NCBI GenBank assembly: GCA_037903475.1
Contig: JBAJFG010000248.1
Location: 248,001-312,000 of the forward strand
From: Ancylostoma caninum
Lineage: Eukaryota; Nematoda; Chromadorea; Rhabditida; Ancylostomatidae
DNA: 64,000 nucleotides
Direction: 5' to 3'
Positions within the stretch are counted from its first letter, which is position 1. Each line of letters opens with the position of its first letter. Positions 54,206 to 64,000 of the stretch are shown piece after piece. A program made the position numbers and the translations under genes. The notes under the pieces are model-generated. The model ran no database searches. It had not been told where the DNA came from and was given only the letters and a program-made list of their open reading frames with translations.

Positions 54206-56048
54206 GTGAGGTTTTGCTCTCCATAACTTGATGAAGAGTAGTTCACACTTCATTTCTTCTCAGGTTCGATATACAATAAACTGCTAAATTTCCCAACCTC
54301 TTAATTTTTTTTACATTGTTCATGAACCAAGCTCCCATGAATGGTGAGTGTTTAATTTGAAGGCAGTGCCTCTCCTCATTTCCTTCTTGGGATGTTAACA
54401 GATTCTGGATCAGCTCTATGCGCTGACTTCGGTGATATGCGTGAATTGCACCAAAATGACCATAAAAACTTTCCTTCGGGGCGCAACCAATTGTATTTAT
54501 GAACCGAACGCGTTTCGCCATGTAAGGAACAATGCGGTAATTACACTGCATTTTGATGAGCTATCGATAATTTCTCACAGTCGGTCCAGAAGTTCAAAAA
54601 TTCAAAATTATTCAAAAAAAAAGTTCTGTGCAGCTCATCAACATTGCATTATTATACAAATCTCGAGAACGATTTCTGAGGTGAGATACTGCCTCTGAGA
54701 CTAATTATAAGACCAGTACTTTGTAGGGGAGCATCCGCCGGTATTGACAACTTTTATTTAGGGTAAGCTGCTATATTTCACAGATACCAATCATGGCCTA
54801 CATGGGTACATAGGCCAACAGTGTAAGCTTATTTTCCCCTTATTTCCTTTCGCAACTACAATCGTGCTATTTGTGTTACAAGCGTCCAGTTCCTTATCAA
54901 TGAATGCATTTTTTTAGCGAAAAGGCGAAATATGAAGAAGGAAACGCCTTTATTCAATTCTACACTCGGAAGGCAAAATTTTTTCTGTACTAGGACAGCT
55001 CAGTTGTGTGGTATCTGGCGGGATAAAATAGATTTGAGCCCGAATTTGATGTATATTATGTGCTTGTAAGCGTAGAAGTCCAGTGGAGTGGAATGCAGCG
55101 AGTACAGGAGCTGTCCGGAGCATTCCAAAAATCGCGCGGCTCGTCAGCTACTGGGTGCACGGCTGGTTCGTTTTCAATCAAAAGCTGACCTCTCGCGCAC
55201 CCACTTGCTGACCAGTTTTCATCCCTCATGCGACCCGTCAGATGTAGGAAGGCGGCTGATCTCTTAGAAGTACCTGATCTGAGGCATCTTCACATCTCTA
55301 TGATTCACTATTGACACATCCTTATCATCGATGTCAAGGAAGTTTGCAAACCATTCCTGTACTGGAACAGATTCGTAGAATCGAGGCAACAACAATCACT
55401 TTATGAATGCTCTGCGCTTTGCTGTTTTTTGAAGCACTGCTATCCCAGCACACCTATCTCTCATGAAAAATTTGTAACTATGACTGCTTACAAAACTGTC
55501 CTTTATCTTCAACAGATTCAACAGAACAGAAAGCTGTTCGTAACATTCTTCCGCCTCGAAGCCTCATATCGTATTCTAGTAGTTGCACTGTGTTGAGGCT
55601 CCAGAAATACAGCGGTTTCATTCGGCAACCTTTTGGTGTTATAACGCAGTTTTCAAGCCTACAAACATACAATACATATTGCAACAACTGAGACGAGGAC
55701 TTAAAGCTTGTAGGAGGAGGGCGCCTCACCAAGCTGCCGCTTAAAAGGGAATGAAACAGTGGGAATAGCGATGTCTTACGAGACCAACTCCAATTCCTCT
55801 AAGGCCTATGGCATACTACACAGCGACGCTGTCGGTGCGACCGTTCACGACAGCAGGTTTCCTCACATTTGGTCCCATGACAGCACGGTATTCCATGCAA
55901 ACTGTGTGTTAGGAAATGAGAACTAATAACGTTTTCTTCTCATCATTTCCATTCATTTTCTTCACCGTGACGTGTTGCTGTGAAGCACGACATGGGCCTA
56001 ACTGCTCTTCTTTGTTGTTGATCTCTGTTGATCTTCTTTTTAGCTTTC
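54206..56048. other. no supported gene
   Basis: Open frames at 54551-54243 (-), 54432-54698 (+) and 55732-55478 (-) lack domains and splice support. No inverted ends were found. The last bases form the target of the RTE insertion. Confidence 0.4.
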
Positions 56049-59000
56049 ATGTTCGCTTGTCTTCGACCACGGATCTCCCTCCTACGAGGGATCCCAGCCG
56101 ATTTGCTGCGAGGCTACGTGGCGCGACCCCAGGTGGCGGATAGGGGGTTTACCGCGGACCAAAAGCAGCCATGCGCTTGCCCTGCGACGCGGGTAGATCT
56201 AGGGGATGGACTCCTTAGTTCGACAGTGCTGGATTCGACACATATGGCCGGCATATGAGTGTGAACACGCACTCGCGCGTGTGGGTGTGTGCTAATGCTT
56301 CATGTTGGCTGTATCCTGCAGTTCGGATTTAGCCAAAAGCTCGCATTCTAACGACTGGGAAGCGCATGAGAGGCGATCTGGGGCCGCCTCTAACAAATAA
56401 GTCCCTCGTCCACGGGGAAGGGAATCCTTCCCCTCAACAGTCGAATGCCGGCGACAGGCCGTGGTGATAGGCCGGCCGAAGAAGACCCACGTCACGTCGT
56501 ATGGTTATGACGTCAATAGTGCCTGAGAAGAAAACTACGGCGTACACGGGAGTCGACGCGCACTTTCGGGGCCCGGTTAGTGTGAAAAGTATGCGAGGGT
56601 CCCCGATGCTTCGCGAACGGCGGCATCGGGGGCAAGCAGGCGAGTCGTTAAGGAGGACAACGTTGCCAAGACACGCATTGCGACTTTCAACACGTTGACA
56701 GGTCGCTCGTGCGAGTTAGCAGCCGCACTAGAGCGCAGAAGAATTGACATATGCGCGGTTCAAGAGACGAGATGGTTAGGCAGTAAGTCGAAGGATATAG
56801 GATGTGGTTACAAACTCGTTTACCATGGCAGTGCAGGTACCAGAAGTGGCGTCGGAGTCGTAGTCTCAGAACGCTACGCAATGGCAGAAGTCCAGCGTTT
56901 CGACGATCGGCTTATGAAAATTGTCATCGAAACTGTTGAACTGCGGCTCCACTTCTTCTCGGCATACGCTCCGCAAACTGGCTGTTCTGAGCGTATCAAG
57001 GACGACTTCTGGGCGTTGCTTGATGAGAAGACAGCAGAGCTGCCGAAGGAGGATACTCTTGTCATTGCGGGAGACCTCAATGGTCACGTGGGAGAAACGA
57101 GGAGCGACTACAGTTGTCATGGTGGGTTCGGCTACGGGACACGTAACGAAGATGGTGAACGCATTCTTGAGTACGCCGAGTAACCTCGTCTGTCTGTCGT
57201 GTGTCTTGCTGAACACATGGTTTCAAAAACGTACCTCTCATCTTGTTTCCTTCTACAGCGGCAATACGAAGACACAGATCGACTATGTACTTTTGCGTCG
57301 TCAAGATCGAAAGCTGGTCACGGACGTGAAGGTCGTGCCGTATGAGACAGTAGCGACACAACATCGGCCACTGATCTGTTCGTTAAGAATCACTCCACCG
57401 AAGTACGAGGAGAGATGCGGACCAGCTCGAATTAAGTGGTGGAAACTGAAGCAGAAAGAGGCCGCGGTCATATCTCGCATTCAGCTACCGCCTGTCACGA
57501 GTGTTGAGGAAACTTGGCGGAAAGCAGCAGATGTGGTCGTAGAGGCAGCGCGGTCAGAACTTGGTGCGACTAAACCAGGTCGAAGGAAGACCGACAAGCA
57601 ACCTTGGCTATGGACGGGCGAACTGAAGTCGAGGGTTCGGGAGAAGAAGCGCACGTAACATGCCTTCCTGGACAGCAAGACAGACGACTGCTGGCGTAAA
57701 TACTGCGAAGCGAAGAGAGCAGCGAAGAAGGCTGTGGCGGTGGTGAAAGCCGCACATTACGCGGATGTCGGAAAGAAGCTAGACACGAAGGAAGGCGAAC
57801 GGCTCATATACCGGCTCGCGAAATCTCGTAAACGTCAGATGGAAGATATCGAAAAGTTCCATGGCGTCAACGACGAGCATGGCCACCTTCTAATGGAGCG
57901 CAGGAAGGCATTGAAGCGATGGCGTGATTACTTCGAGGGAGTGTCGACGGAGGAATTCGCCCACCCACCTATTCCCTATGTATCGCCAACCTACGGGCCC
58001 GTGCAGGCAATCACTACCGAGGAGACGGAGGCAGCGCTGAAACGATGCCACATAAAGTGACTGGTCCCGATGACTTGCCAGTGGATCTATGGAGGTCACA
58101 ATGCTGGGGATCTGCTGAGTGGCTGGCGAGGTTCTTTAACCAGATAGTGGCGGAAAAGATAGTGCCCTCGCAATGGCAGCGGAGCACCACAATTCCGATA
58201 TGGAAGCGCAAAGGCAGTCTCGCTGACTGCGCTAACTACCGACCTATTCGCCTGCTGTCCCATACCATGAAGGTTTTTGAGCATGTCATTGACCGCAGGA
58301 TTCGCGATATCGTGCTGCTCTCCGCTAACCAGTGCGGATTTGTAGCTGGGTGCGGCACCCTGATGCCATACATGCTGCACGTCTCTTGGTAGAGAAGCAC
58401 CGTGAGAAACAAAAGCCGCTGCATCTCCTTGACCTAGAAAAGGCATTTGACCGCGTGCCCCACGAAGTCATCTGGTACGCTCTTCGGCAGCATGGCGTTC
58501 CTGAAGAACTCATCGAATGGGTTCGCATTCTTTGCACCATTCGAAGAAGTCACGTGCAGGCGGCTGCCGGCACGTCTACGGATTTCCCCATTTCCGTTGG
58601 TGTACACCAAGGCTCTGCTCTGTCACCGCTCCTCTTCATTGTGGTGATGGATGTTGTAACACGGGAGCCAGAAACCCACGCCGTGAACTTTGTTGTACGC
58701 AGACGACGTCATGCTCGCGTCTGCAGACAGGCAAGAACTCGAGTGGCTGACACGGGCTTGGAGTGACCAACGTGCACGCTTCGGCCTACGTCTTAACGTC
58801 AGGAAGACGGAGTATTTAACAACCAGCGTGGATCAGCCCGATACCATAAGCGTAGACGGCGGACAATTACCTAGAACGGAAGTGTTCAAGTACCTTGGGT
58901 CAGGAATTTCATCTGACGGTAGCCTCTATCATGAAGTTGTAGCCCGAGTTAATTCCGCATGGGGAAAGTGGCGCTCGTTGACCGGTGTTCTGTGTGACAA

Positions 59001-59501
59001 GAAGGTCCCGGACCGACTGAAATCGAAGATCTATCGTACCGTTATTCGTCCCGTTGCTCTCTATGGCGCCGAATGTTGACCTGCAACCAAGGAAGTAGAA
59101 GGTCGCCTCAGCGCTATGGAGATGAAGATGCTGCGCTGGATGGCTGGAATAACGCGGCTCGATCGAATCTGCAACGAGGATATCAGGAATCGGTTTGGCG
59201 TTGCGGCGATATCTGATAAACATCGCGAATCTCGTCTGCGATGGTATGGCCACGTTCTGCGTGCCGAGGAAGGAACCGTCTGCAAAGTCGGCTTTGATCT
59301 CGAAGTCTCCGGCAAACGGCCAAAAGGTCGACCAAAGCAACGCTGGGTTGACACACTCCACGCCGATCTTAAGCTAGCCGGAATCCACCCGGACCAAGCT
59401 TGCGATAGGGCTAAATGGCGTCAACAGACCTCTAGAGCGGACCCCGCTACTAAACGGGACGAACGCTGAAGAAGAAGGAGAAGATGTTCGCTTGTCTTCG
59501 A
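56049..59501 (+). mobile_element. full-length RTE non-LTR retrotransposon with 18-bp TSD
   Basis: The element 56067-59483 (about 3.4 kb) is bracketed by an exact duplication ATGTTCGCTTGTCTTCGA (56049-56066 and 59484-59501). The length, single ORF, APE endonuclease plus RT, and short repetitive 3' tail (GAAGAAGAAGGAGAAG, no long poly-A) are those of the RTE clade. The 5' region (56067-56667) is non-coding. The copy carries frameshifts and stops, so it is not active although both ends are preserved. Confidence 0.93.
56668..59469 (+). pseudogene. RTE ORF: AP endonuclease plus reverse transcriptase
   Basis: Endonuclease motifs in order: ATFNTLTGRS, CAVQETRWLG, FFSAYAPQTG, VIAGDLNGHVGE, then (after a frameshift near 57180) IDYVLLRR and HRPLICSL with the catalytic His. 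A connector with many Lys/Arg follows. RT motifs: GPDDLPVDLW, NYRPIRLLS, LLDLEKAFDRVPHEVIW, GVHQGSALSPLLF, LYADDVMLA (catalytic Y-x-DD), LNVRKTEYL and FKYLGSGIS. A C-terminal region with RLRWYGHVLR ends at 59469. Breaks: frameshifts near 57180, 58040, 58370 and 58680, a stop at 57656-57658, and TGA replacing the Trp of GAECW near 59078. The enzyme nicks target DNA and reverse transcribes its RNA there. Confidence 0.93.
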
Positions 59502-59582
59502 ACCAAGGCATTTTGAATGTTTTCAAATAAAGTACTTTGCTTCTCCCACACCAGGTTGTTATGGTGGAACTTTATTGACCTA

Positions 59583-59609
59583 ACGTTTCAACGTGACCGT
59601 CGTCGTCAG
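59583..59609 (-). ncRNA. hammerhead ribozyme-like motif at PLE C 3' end
   Basis: Minus strand: GACCT, CTGACGA, a short irregular stem-loop, GAAAC, GTT, AGGTC. The outer GACCT and AGGTC pair as a 5-bp stem I around the conserved core. A GTT would be the cleavage triplet (NUH rule). Stem II is weak (ACG/CGT). Followed by AATAAAG. Confidence 0.6.
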
Positions 59610-59702
59610 AGGTCTGAAAGTGGTCCAGGTTGTTGTATCTGTGCGTTATACGCAAAAGCCTCATCGCACCCTACCAGACCTTTCCTAGGCAAGATACGAC
59701 AA

Positions 59703-61302
59703 GAGCACCCAGAATCGAGGTCGGACCCACCCGCTGTTCCACCTTCCGCGGAAAAAGTCCGCACCGCTACCCCCTGATCGCGATGCCGGACAAGTGGGTC
59801 TCGCTCGACGTCCGGATCTTATTCGTTCTACAGATAGCTCACATAACGATATTAAAGGGAGCAAATCACTCTTTAGCGAGACATTCCTGGATTCTTCGTC
59901 AGAATCCAGGCCGCTTCCAGCGCTTTCCTTGCGGAATTTCACTTTCACACGTCAATATCGCGCATTTGACATTAAATTCTTCACCACCATGTACCTCAAC
60001 CTTGTGGCGGCCTAACGGTGGCGTCACACTGCCTCTTTTCTTTGCTGACATATTCTTCTTGATGCGCACGTTCAGTGTCTTTCCCGTTTCCCCTATATGA
60101 AGTTCATTGCAAGTTATGCATTCCAGCTGGTATACAACTCCCGTTTTTGCACAATCCCCTATTTCTCCGTGCGGACAGACAATACATTGGTCTGATATGC
60201 ATTGCGTATCGTAAAGCCCAACTGCCTTTTGATGTTATCGTTCGGAACGTTAACCAGGAAAACATCATCCTGCAGATGTGTTCGAATTATGCATTGTCGG
60301 AAAGTCGCTCTAACGTCATCTGAAAAGAATGGCATGCAAAGTGGAAGTTTGTTGTCCTGAAGTTTTCGATTCTGTTTCCCGGCCTGAGATGGTCTAGGCT
60401 GGTACTGCGGAATCGAGTATCCGTTGCTGCGTGCAATCTTTGACGCTAACCTTCGTGATTCACATCTTTCGTCTTGGTTCGTGCACAACCACGTCGCTGT
60501 TCTAAACATGCTTCGCACAACAGCACGTTTGACAGCGGGGGGTGTGCAGAGTTGGCATGAATTGTGATGTTCCTGGAGCTTTTTTCGATACCATTTGACA
60601 TGCATGATGCCATTTGATATCTTTGTTTGGGTGTTGAGATAGGAAAGCCACTCATGACGCGAGGTTTCTCGAGTGAGCCGAATGTACTATGACTGTTCAT
60701 TCAGAATCCTGAACCATTCGCCCAGTTCATGCTGCGTGGTTGTTGTTGCACAGCCATCATCAATGTAACGACAGTACAGTACCGGTAAGCGGGACGGGCA
60801 AGCACTGGTTCCTAAATTCTGGACATGAAACATATCGCTAGGACAGGTGCAAGTCTTTGGCCAATCGCTAGTCCTCGGATCTGAGAAAAGTATTTCCCAG
60901 ACCATTTGAAGATGTTGCATTTCAGACACTCACGAATGGGGATCAGTATATGTGCTTTGCTCAACCCAAATGTGTTAATACCGCCAGCATGTTTGTCCAA
61001 CAATTCCGATAGCGCCTGCAACGCTGAATCGTTCTCTACATTACTGTACAACGAGGTGACGTCAAAAGATTCCTGTTCCGGTGAAGGTTGGTGTTGTGCA
61101 GGTGCTGGATGAAATTTTCTGTGTTGAACAGATGTGACGCTATTTTGGGTAGTAACTGGCTCACAATCTTATTAAGAAACCAAGAAATGCGATCGGTGGG
61201 TCCTCCTACGCAGCTTATTGTGGGCCTTATTTTATACACTTCTGCGGACATAGAATGCATTTCTTGCCTTGGGATCTTGTGGGTCTTCAGTAGGTTGTAG
61301 AA
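59703..61302. repeat. left arm of the 1.6-kb PLE inverted repeat
   Basis: Exactly 1,600 bp whose complement is 62401-64000. The equal arm length shows no net indel, and I noticed one substitution (Asp/Asn codon at about 60270 and 63430). The right arm runs off the end of the window, so the true arm is probably longer. Confidence 0.92.
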
Positions 61303-61602
61303 AACTGGACAGCTGGGGCTATCCAAGGTTATCCAATTTTAAACTGCTGAGGAACCTTTCATCTAGATCAGCAGACTTTTTCCCAATACTAATCCAAACA
61401 TCGTTAAGTCCTCTACATTGGGCAAGAAAGTCCTTCTCTTTTGCGCGCTGGTAAACGGTGTTATCCGAGAGATCTAATTCTGTGATGCCTCGGTCCAGCG
61501 TCTGAGGTAGCACGACAAACTCTCCACCTTTATCGCTCCTAGAGAGACGAGAAGAGCTGTCTGCTATTAACTTGCGCACTTCCCTCAATCCCAGCCATTA
61601 CG

Positions 61603-61739
61603 AGTGAGATTACATTGGATTGAGATCCTTTTAAATCTGTTCAGAACAATAATCTTCATGTCCTCCGATTTTTTTCGAACCTGGGCACTTCGTTGATCGT
61701 TAAAAGATCCTTCTGCTTATTTAAGCTTGTTAGGTGGAT
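61603..61739. other. junction between PLE C and PLE B fragments
   Basis: No coding sequence. Probably the 5' non-coding part of PLE C or old target sequence. Confidence 0.4.
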
Positions 61740-62396
61740 CTTTTATTATTGGCCTGATGTTTCGACGAGAACGTCTTTATCAAAGGCCTGAAAATGGTGT
61801 GAAGTTCAAATTCACGTTCTTAGCCACCGAATGTTTTCTGCCTCGTAGCTTGTTCTGTACTCACCAAAGAGAACCACTCCTTGGGGCAAAGCGAACCAAC
61901 CTCTAGAATCCACCGCTTTTCGTATGTTCGCATCGATGCACACACGATTCGCGAACGACTGGATGTCACTGTGCACCATTGACGGTATATAAGTGCGATT
62001 ATCGCGCCAATCTACGTCTGGCATAGGAAGGTGAGGAAGTCATTAGTGATTGACAGACATTCGCTGCAGTTGAGCTGTACCAGACATCGTCGTGTGTTTG
62101 CCGCCATTTCGTAGGAGATGAACTGAAGGCAGAGGATAAGTTTATCTTCGTGTGCGCTGTGCCGGGTCACGGAGCATCTCGATCGGAATCGACGAGCTAG
62201 TGTGTACTCGTTGGTGCGCGAAACATTGAAAGCTAACAACAACGATTCCTGGCGCTCGTTCTCTCCACTGCTAACCTGCCAAGCGGTCCTGAACACGTTA
62301 CCTATAACCGCGCGCTTGATACACGTTGGATGTGCAGACGTTCCACGTACCAGTATGTTCCTAGAATCGGCCTTGCGATACCACTTTACCTTACTC
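61740..62396 (-). pseudogene. Penelope-like element fragment, family B, copy 2
   Basis: Minus strand from 62396: VKWYRKADSRNILVRGTSAH and RAVIGNVFRTAWQ, homologous to the RT thumb/linker of PLE C. The following non-coding block (62024-61812) matches 41713-41952, and a hammerhead-like motif occurs at 61757-61786. The catalytic RT part is cut off where PLE C copy 2 begins (62401). Confidence 0.75.
61757..61786 (-). ncRNA. hammerhead ribozyme-like motif at PLE B 3' end
   Basis: Minus strand: GGCCT, TTGATAA (degenerate form of CTGANGA), stem GACG-TTCT-CGTC, GAAAC, ATC, AGGCC. The outer GGCCT/AGGCC pair forms a perfect 5-bp stem I and stem II is a perfect 4-bp hairpin. Two core substitutions suggest reduced or lost activity. 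Followed by AATAATAAAAG. The copy at 41650 is more decayed. Confidence 0.55.
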
Positions 62397-62400
62397 TACC

Positions 62401-64000
62401 TTCTACAACCTACTGAAGACCCACAAGATCCCAAGGCAAGAAATGCATTCTATGTCCGCAGAAGTGTATAAAATAAGGCCCACAATAAGCTGCGTAGGAG
62501 GACCCACCGATCGCATTTCTTGGTTTCTTAATAAGATTGTGAGCCAGTTACTACCCAAAATAGCGTCACATCTGTTCAACACAGAAAATTTCATCCAGCA
62601 CCTGCACAACACCAACCTTCACCGGAACAGGAATCTTTTGACGTCACCTCGTTGTACAGTAATGTAGAGAACGATTCAGCGTTGCAGGCGCTATCGGAAT
62701 TGTTGGACAAACATGCTGGCGGTATTAACACATTTGGGTTGAGCAAAGCACATATACTGATCCCCATTCGTGAGTGTCTGAAATGCAACATCTTCAAATG
62801 GTCTGGGAAATACTTTTCTCAGATCCGAGGACTAGCGATTGGCCAAAGACTTGCACCTGTCCTAGCGATATGTTTCATGTCCAGAATTTAGGAACCAGTG
62901 CTTGCCCGTCCCGCTTACCGGTACTGTACTGTCGTTACATTGATGATGGCTGTGCAACAACAACCACGCAGCATGAACTGGGCGAATGGTTCAGGATTCT
63001 GAATGAACAGTCATAGTACATTCGGCTCACTCGAGAAACCTCGCGTCATGAGTGGCTTTCCTATCTCAACACCCAAACAAAGATATCAAATGGCATCATG
63101 CATGTCAAATGGTATCGAAAAAAGCTCCAGGAACATCACAATTCATGCCAACTCTGCACACCCCCCGCTGTCAAACGTGCTGTTGTGCGAAGCATGTTTA
63201 GAACAGCGACGTGGTTGTGCACGAACCAAGACGAAAGATGTGAATCACGAAGGTTAGCGTCAAAGATTGCACGCAGCAACGGATACTCGATTCCGCAGTA
63301 CCAGCCTAGACCATCTCAGGCCGGGAAACAGAATCGAAAACTTCAGGACAACAAACTTCCACTTTGCATGCCATTCTTTTCAGATGACGTTAGAGCGACT
63401 TTCCGACAATGCATAATTCGAACACATCTGCAGAATGATGTTTTCCTGGTTAACGTTCCGAACGATAACATCAAAAGGCAGTTGGGCTTTACGATACGCA
63501 ATGCATATCAGACCAATGTATTGTCTGTCCGCACGGAGAAATAGGGGATTGTGCAAAAACGGGAGTTGTATACCAGCTGGAATGCATAACTTGCAATGAA
63601 CTTCATATAGGGGAAACGGGAAAGACACTGAACGTGCGCATCAAGAAGAATATGTCAGCAAAGAAAAGAGGCAGTGTGACGCCACCGTTAGGCCGCCACA
63701 AGGTTGAGGTACATGGTGGTGAAGAATTTAATGTCAAATGCGCGATATTGACGTGTGAAAGTGAAATTCCGCAAGGAAAGCGCTGGAAGCGGCCTGGATT
63801 CTGACGAAGAATCCAGGAATGTCTCGCTAAAGAGTGATTTGCTCCCTTTAATATCGTTATGTGAGCTATCTGTAGAACGAATAAGATCCGGACGTCGAGC
63901 GAGACCCACTTGTCCGGCATCGCGATCAGGGGGTAGCGGTGCGGACTTTTTCCGCGGAAGGTGGAACAGCGGGTGGGTCCGACCTCGATTCTGGGTGCTC
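62401..64000 (+). pseudogene. Penelope-like element, family C, copy 2 (cut by window end)
   Basis: Starts abruptly at FYNLLKTHKIPRQ (5'-truncated RT, a usual PLE insertion feature), then follows copy 1 motif by motif: KIRPTISCVGGP, SQIRGLAIGQRLAPVLA, CRYIDDGCATT (62930 region), the linker frame 63098-63544 and the GIY-YIG endonuclease from about 63545. It has the same frameshifts as copy 1, so the master copy was already broken, or one copy derives from the other by segmental duplication. The 3' terminus lies beyond the window. Confidence 0.9.

Larger units (their letters stand above)
59502..61602 (-). pseudogene. Penelope-like element, family C, copy 1
   Basis: On the minus strand: 61588-61319 N-terminal RT part (DKGGEFVVLPQTLD), 61326-61036 (FYNLLKTHKIPRQ, KIRPTISCVGGP), 61051-60812 (SQIRGLAIGQRLAPVLA), 60929-60687 (CRYIDDGCATT, catalytic), 60605-60159 thumb and linker with a CxxC pair, then about 60140-59880 the GIY-YIG endonuclease (GVVYQLECITCNELHIGETG) ending at a stop. 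Two or three frameshifts and one stop (between SRI and the next frame) separate the blocks. The 3' region runs to about 59510 and includes a hammerhead-like motif. The same sequence recurs inverted at 62401-64000. Confidence 0.9.

Overview
The window is animal nuclear DNA, most likely from a strongylid (hookworm-like) nematode. The evidence is short introns of about 59-65 bp with TTTTCAG-type acceptors and GTAAGT donors, a Mos1-like mariner, an RTE non-LTR element, BEL/Pao remnants with an env-like region, several Penelope-like elements (PLEs) and non-autonomous Helitrons. There are no operons, no bacterial genes, and no rRNA or intact tRNA genes. The species assignment is inference. Most of the sequence is transposable-element (TE) debris in nested layers.

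Layout. 1-13 kb: satellite and dispersed repeats, two MITEs, an isolated HAD-phosphatase exon (3.2 kb), a possible minus-strand gene end (4.6-4.8 kb), a 60-bp satellite array (7.1-9.07 kb) and a Helitron fragment. 13-28 kb: a mariner fragment, a hAT MITE, and a BEL/Pao element (gag, pol and env-like pieces at 15.2-18.2, 20.8-21.6 and 25.3-25.96 kb) broken up by an inverted-repeat element, a Helitron and a segment carrying a six-exon gene of unknown function (21.85-23.69 kb). A MITE and a 1.28-kb fold-back element follow. 28-35 kb: MITEs and three inverted-repeat elements, one with tRNA-like sequence in both arms around an ORF. 35.4-40.4 kb: the one recognisable host gene, an EAF7/MRGBP homologue (NuA4/TIP60 chromatin complex), with introns full of MITEs. 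41.6-51.6 kb: PLE families, a Helitron, and an intact mariner inserted in a PLE endonuclease domain. 52-54 kb: a second BEL/Pao remnant on the minus strand. 56.05-59.5 kb: an RTE element with an 18-bp target-site duplication. 59.5-64 kb: two near-identical PLE copies head to head with 1.6-kb arms.

How it fits together. Only the EAF7 gene and probably the six-exon gene look like functioning protein genes. The intact mariner transposase is the only TE protein that looks potentially active. The most interesting signals are hammerhead-ribozyme-like motifs at PLE ends, the unrecognised six-exon gene lying between two blocks of env-like sequence, inverted-repeat elements with tRNA-like boxes in their arms, and a MITE family defined by exact 9-bp target duplications.
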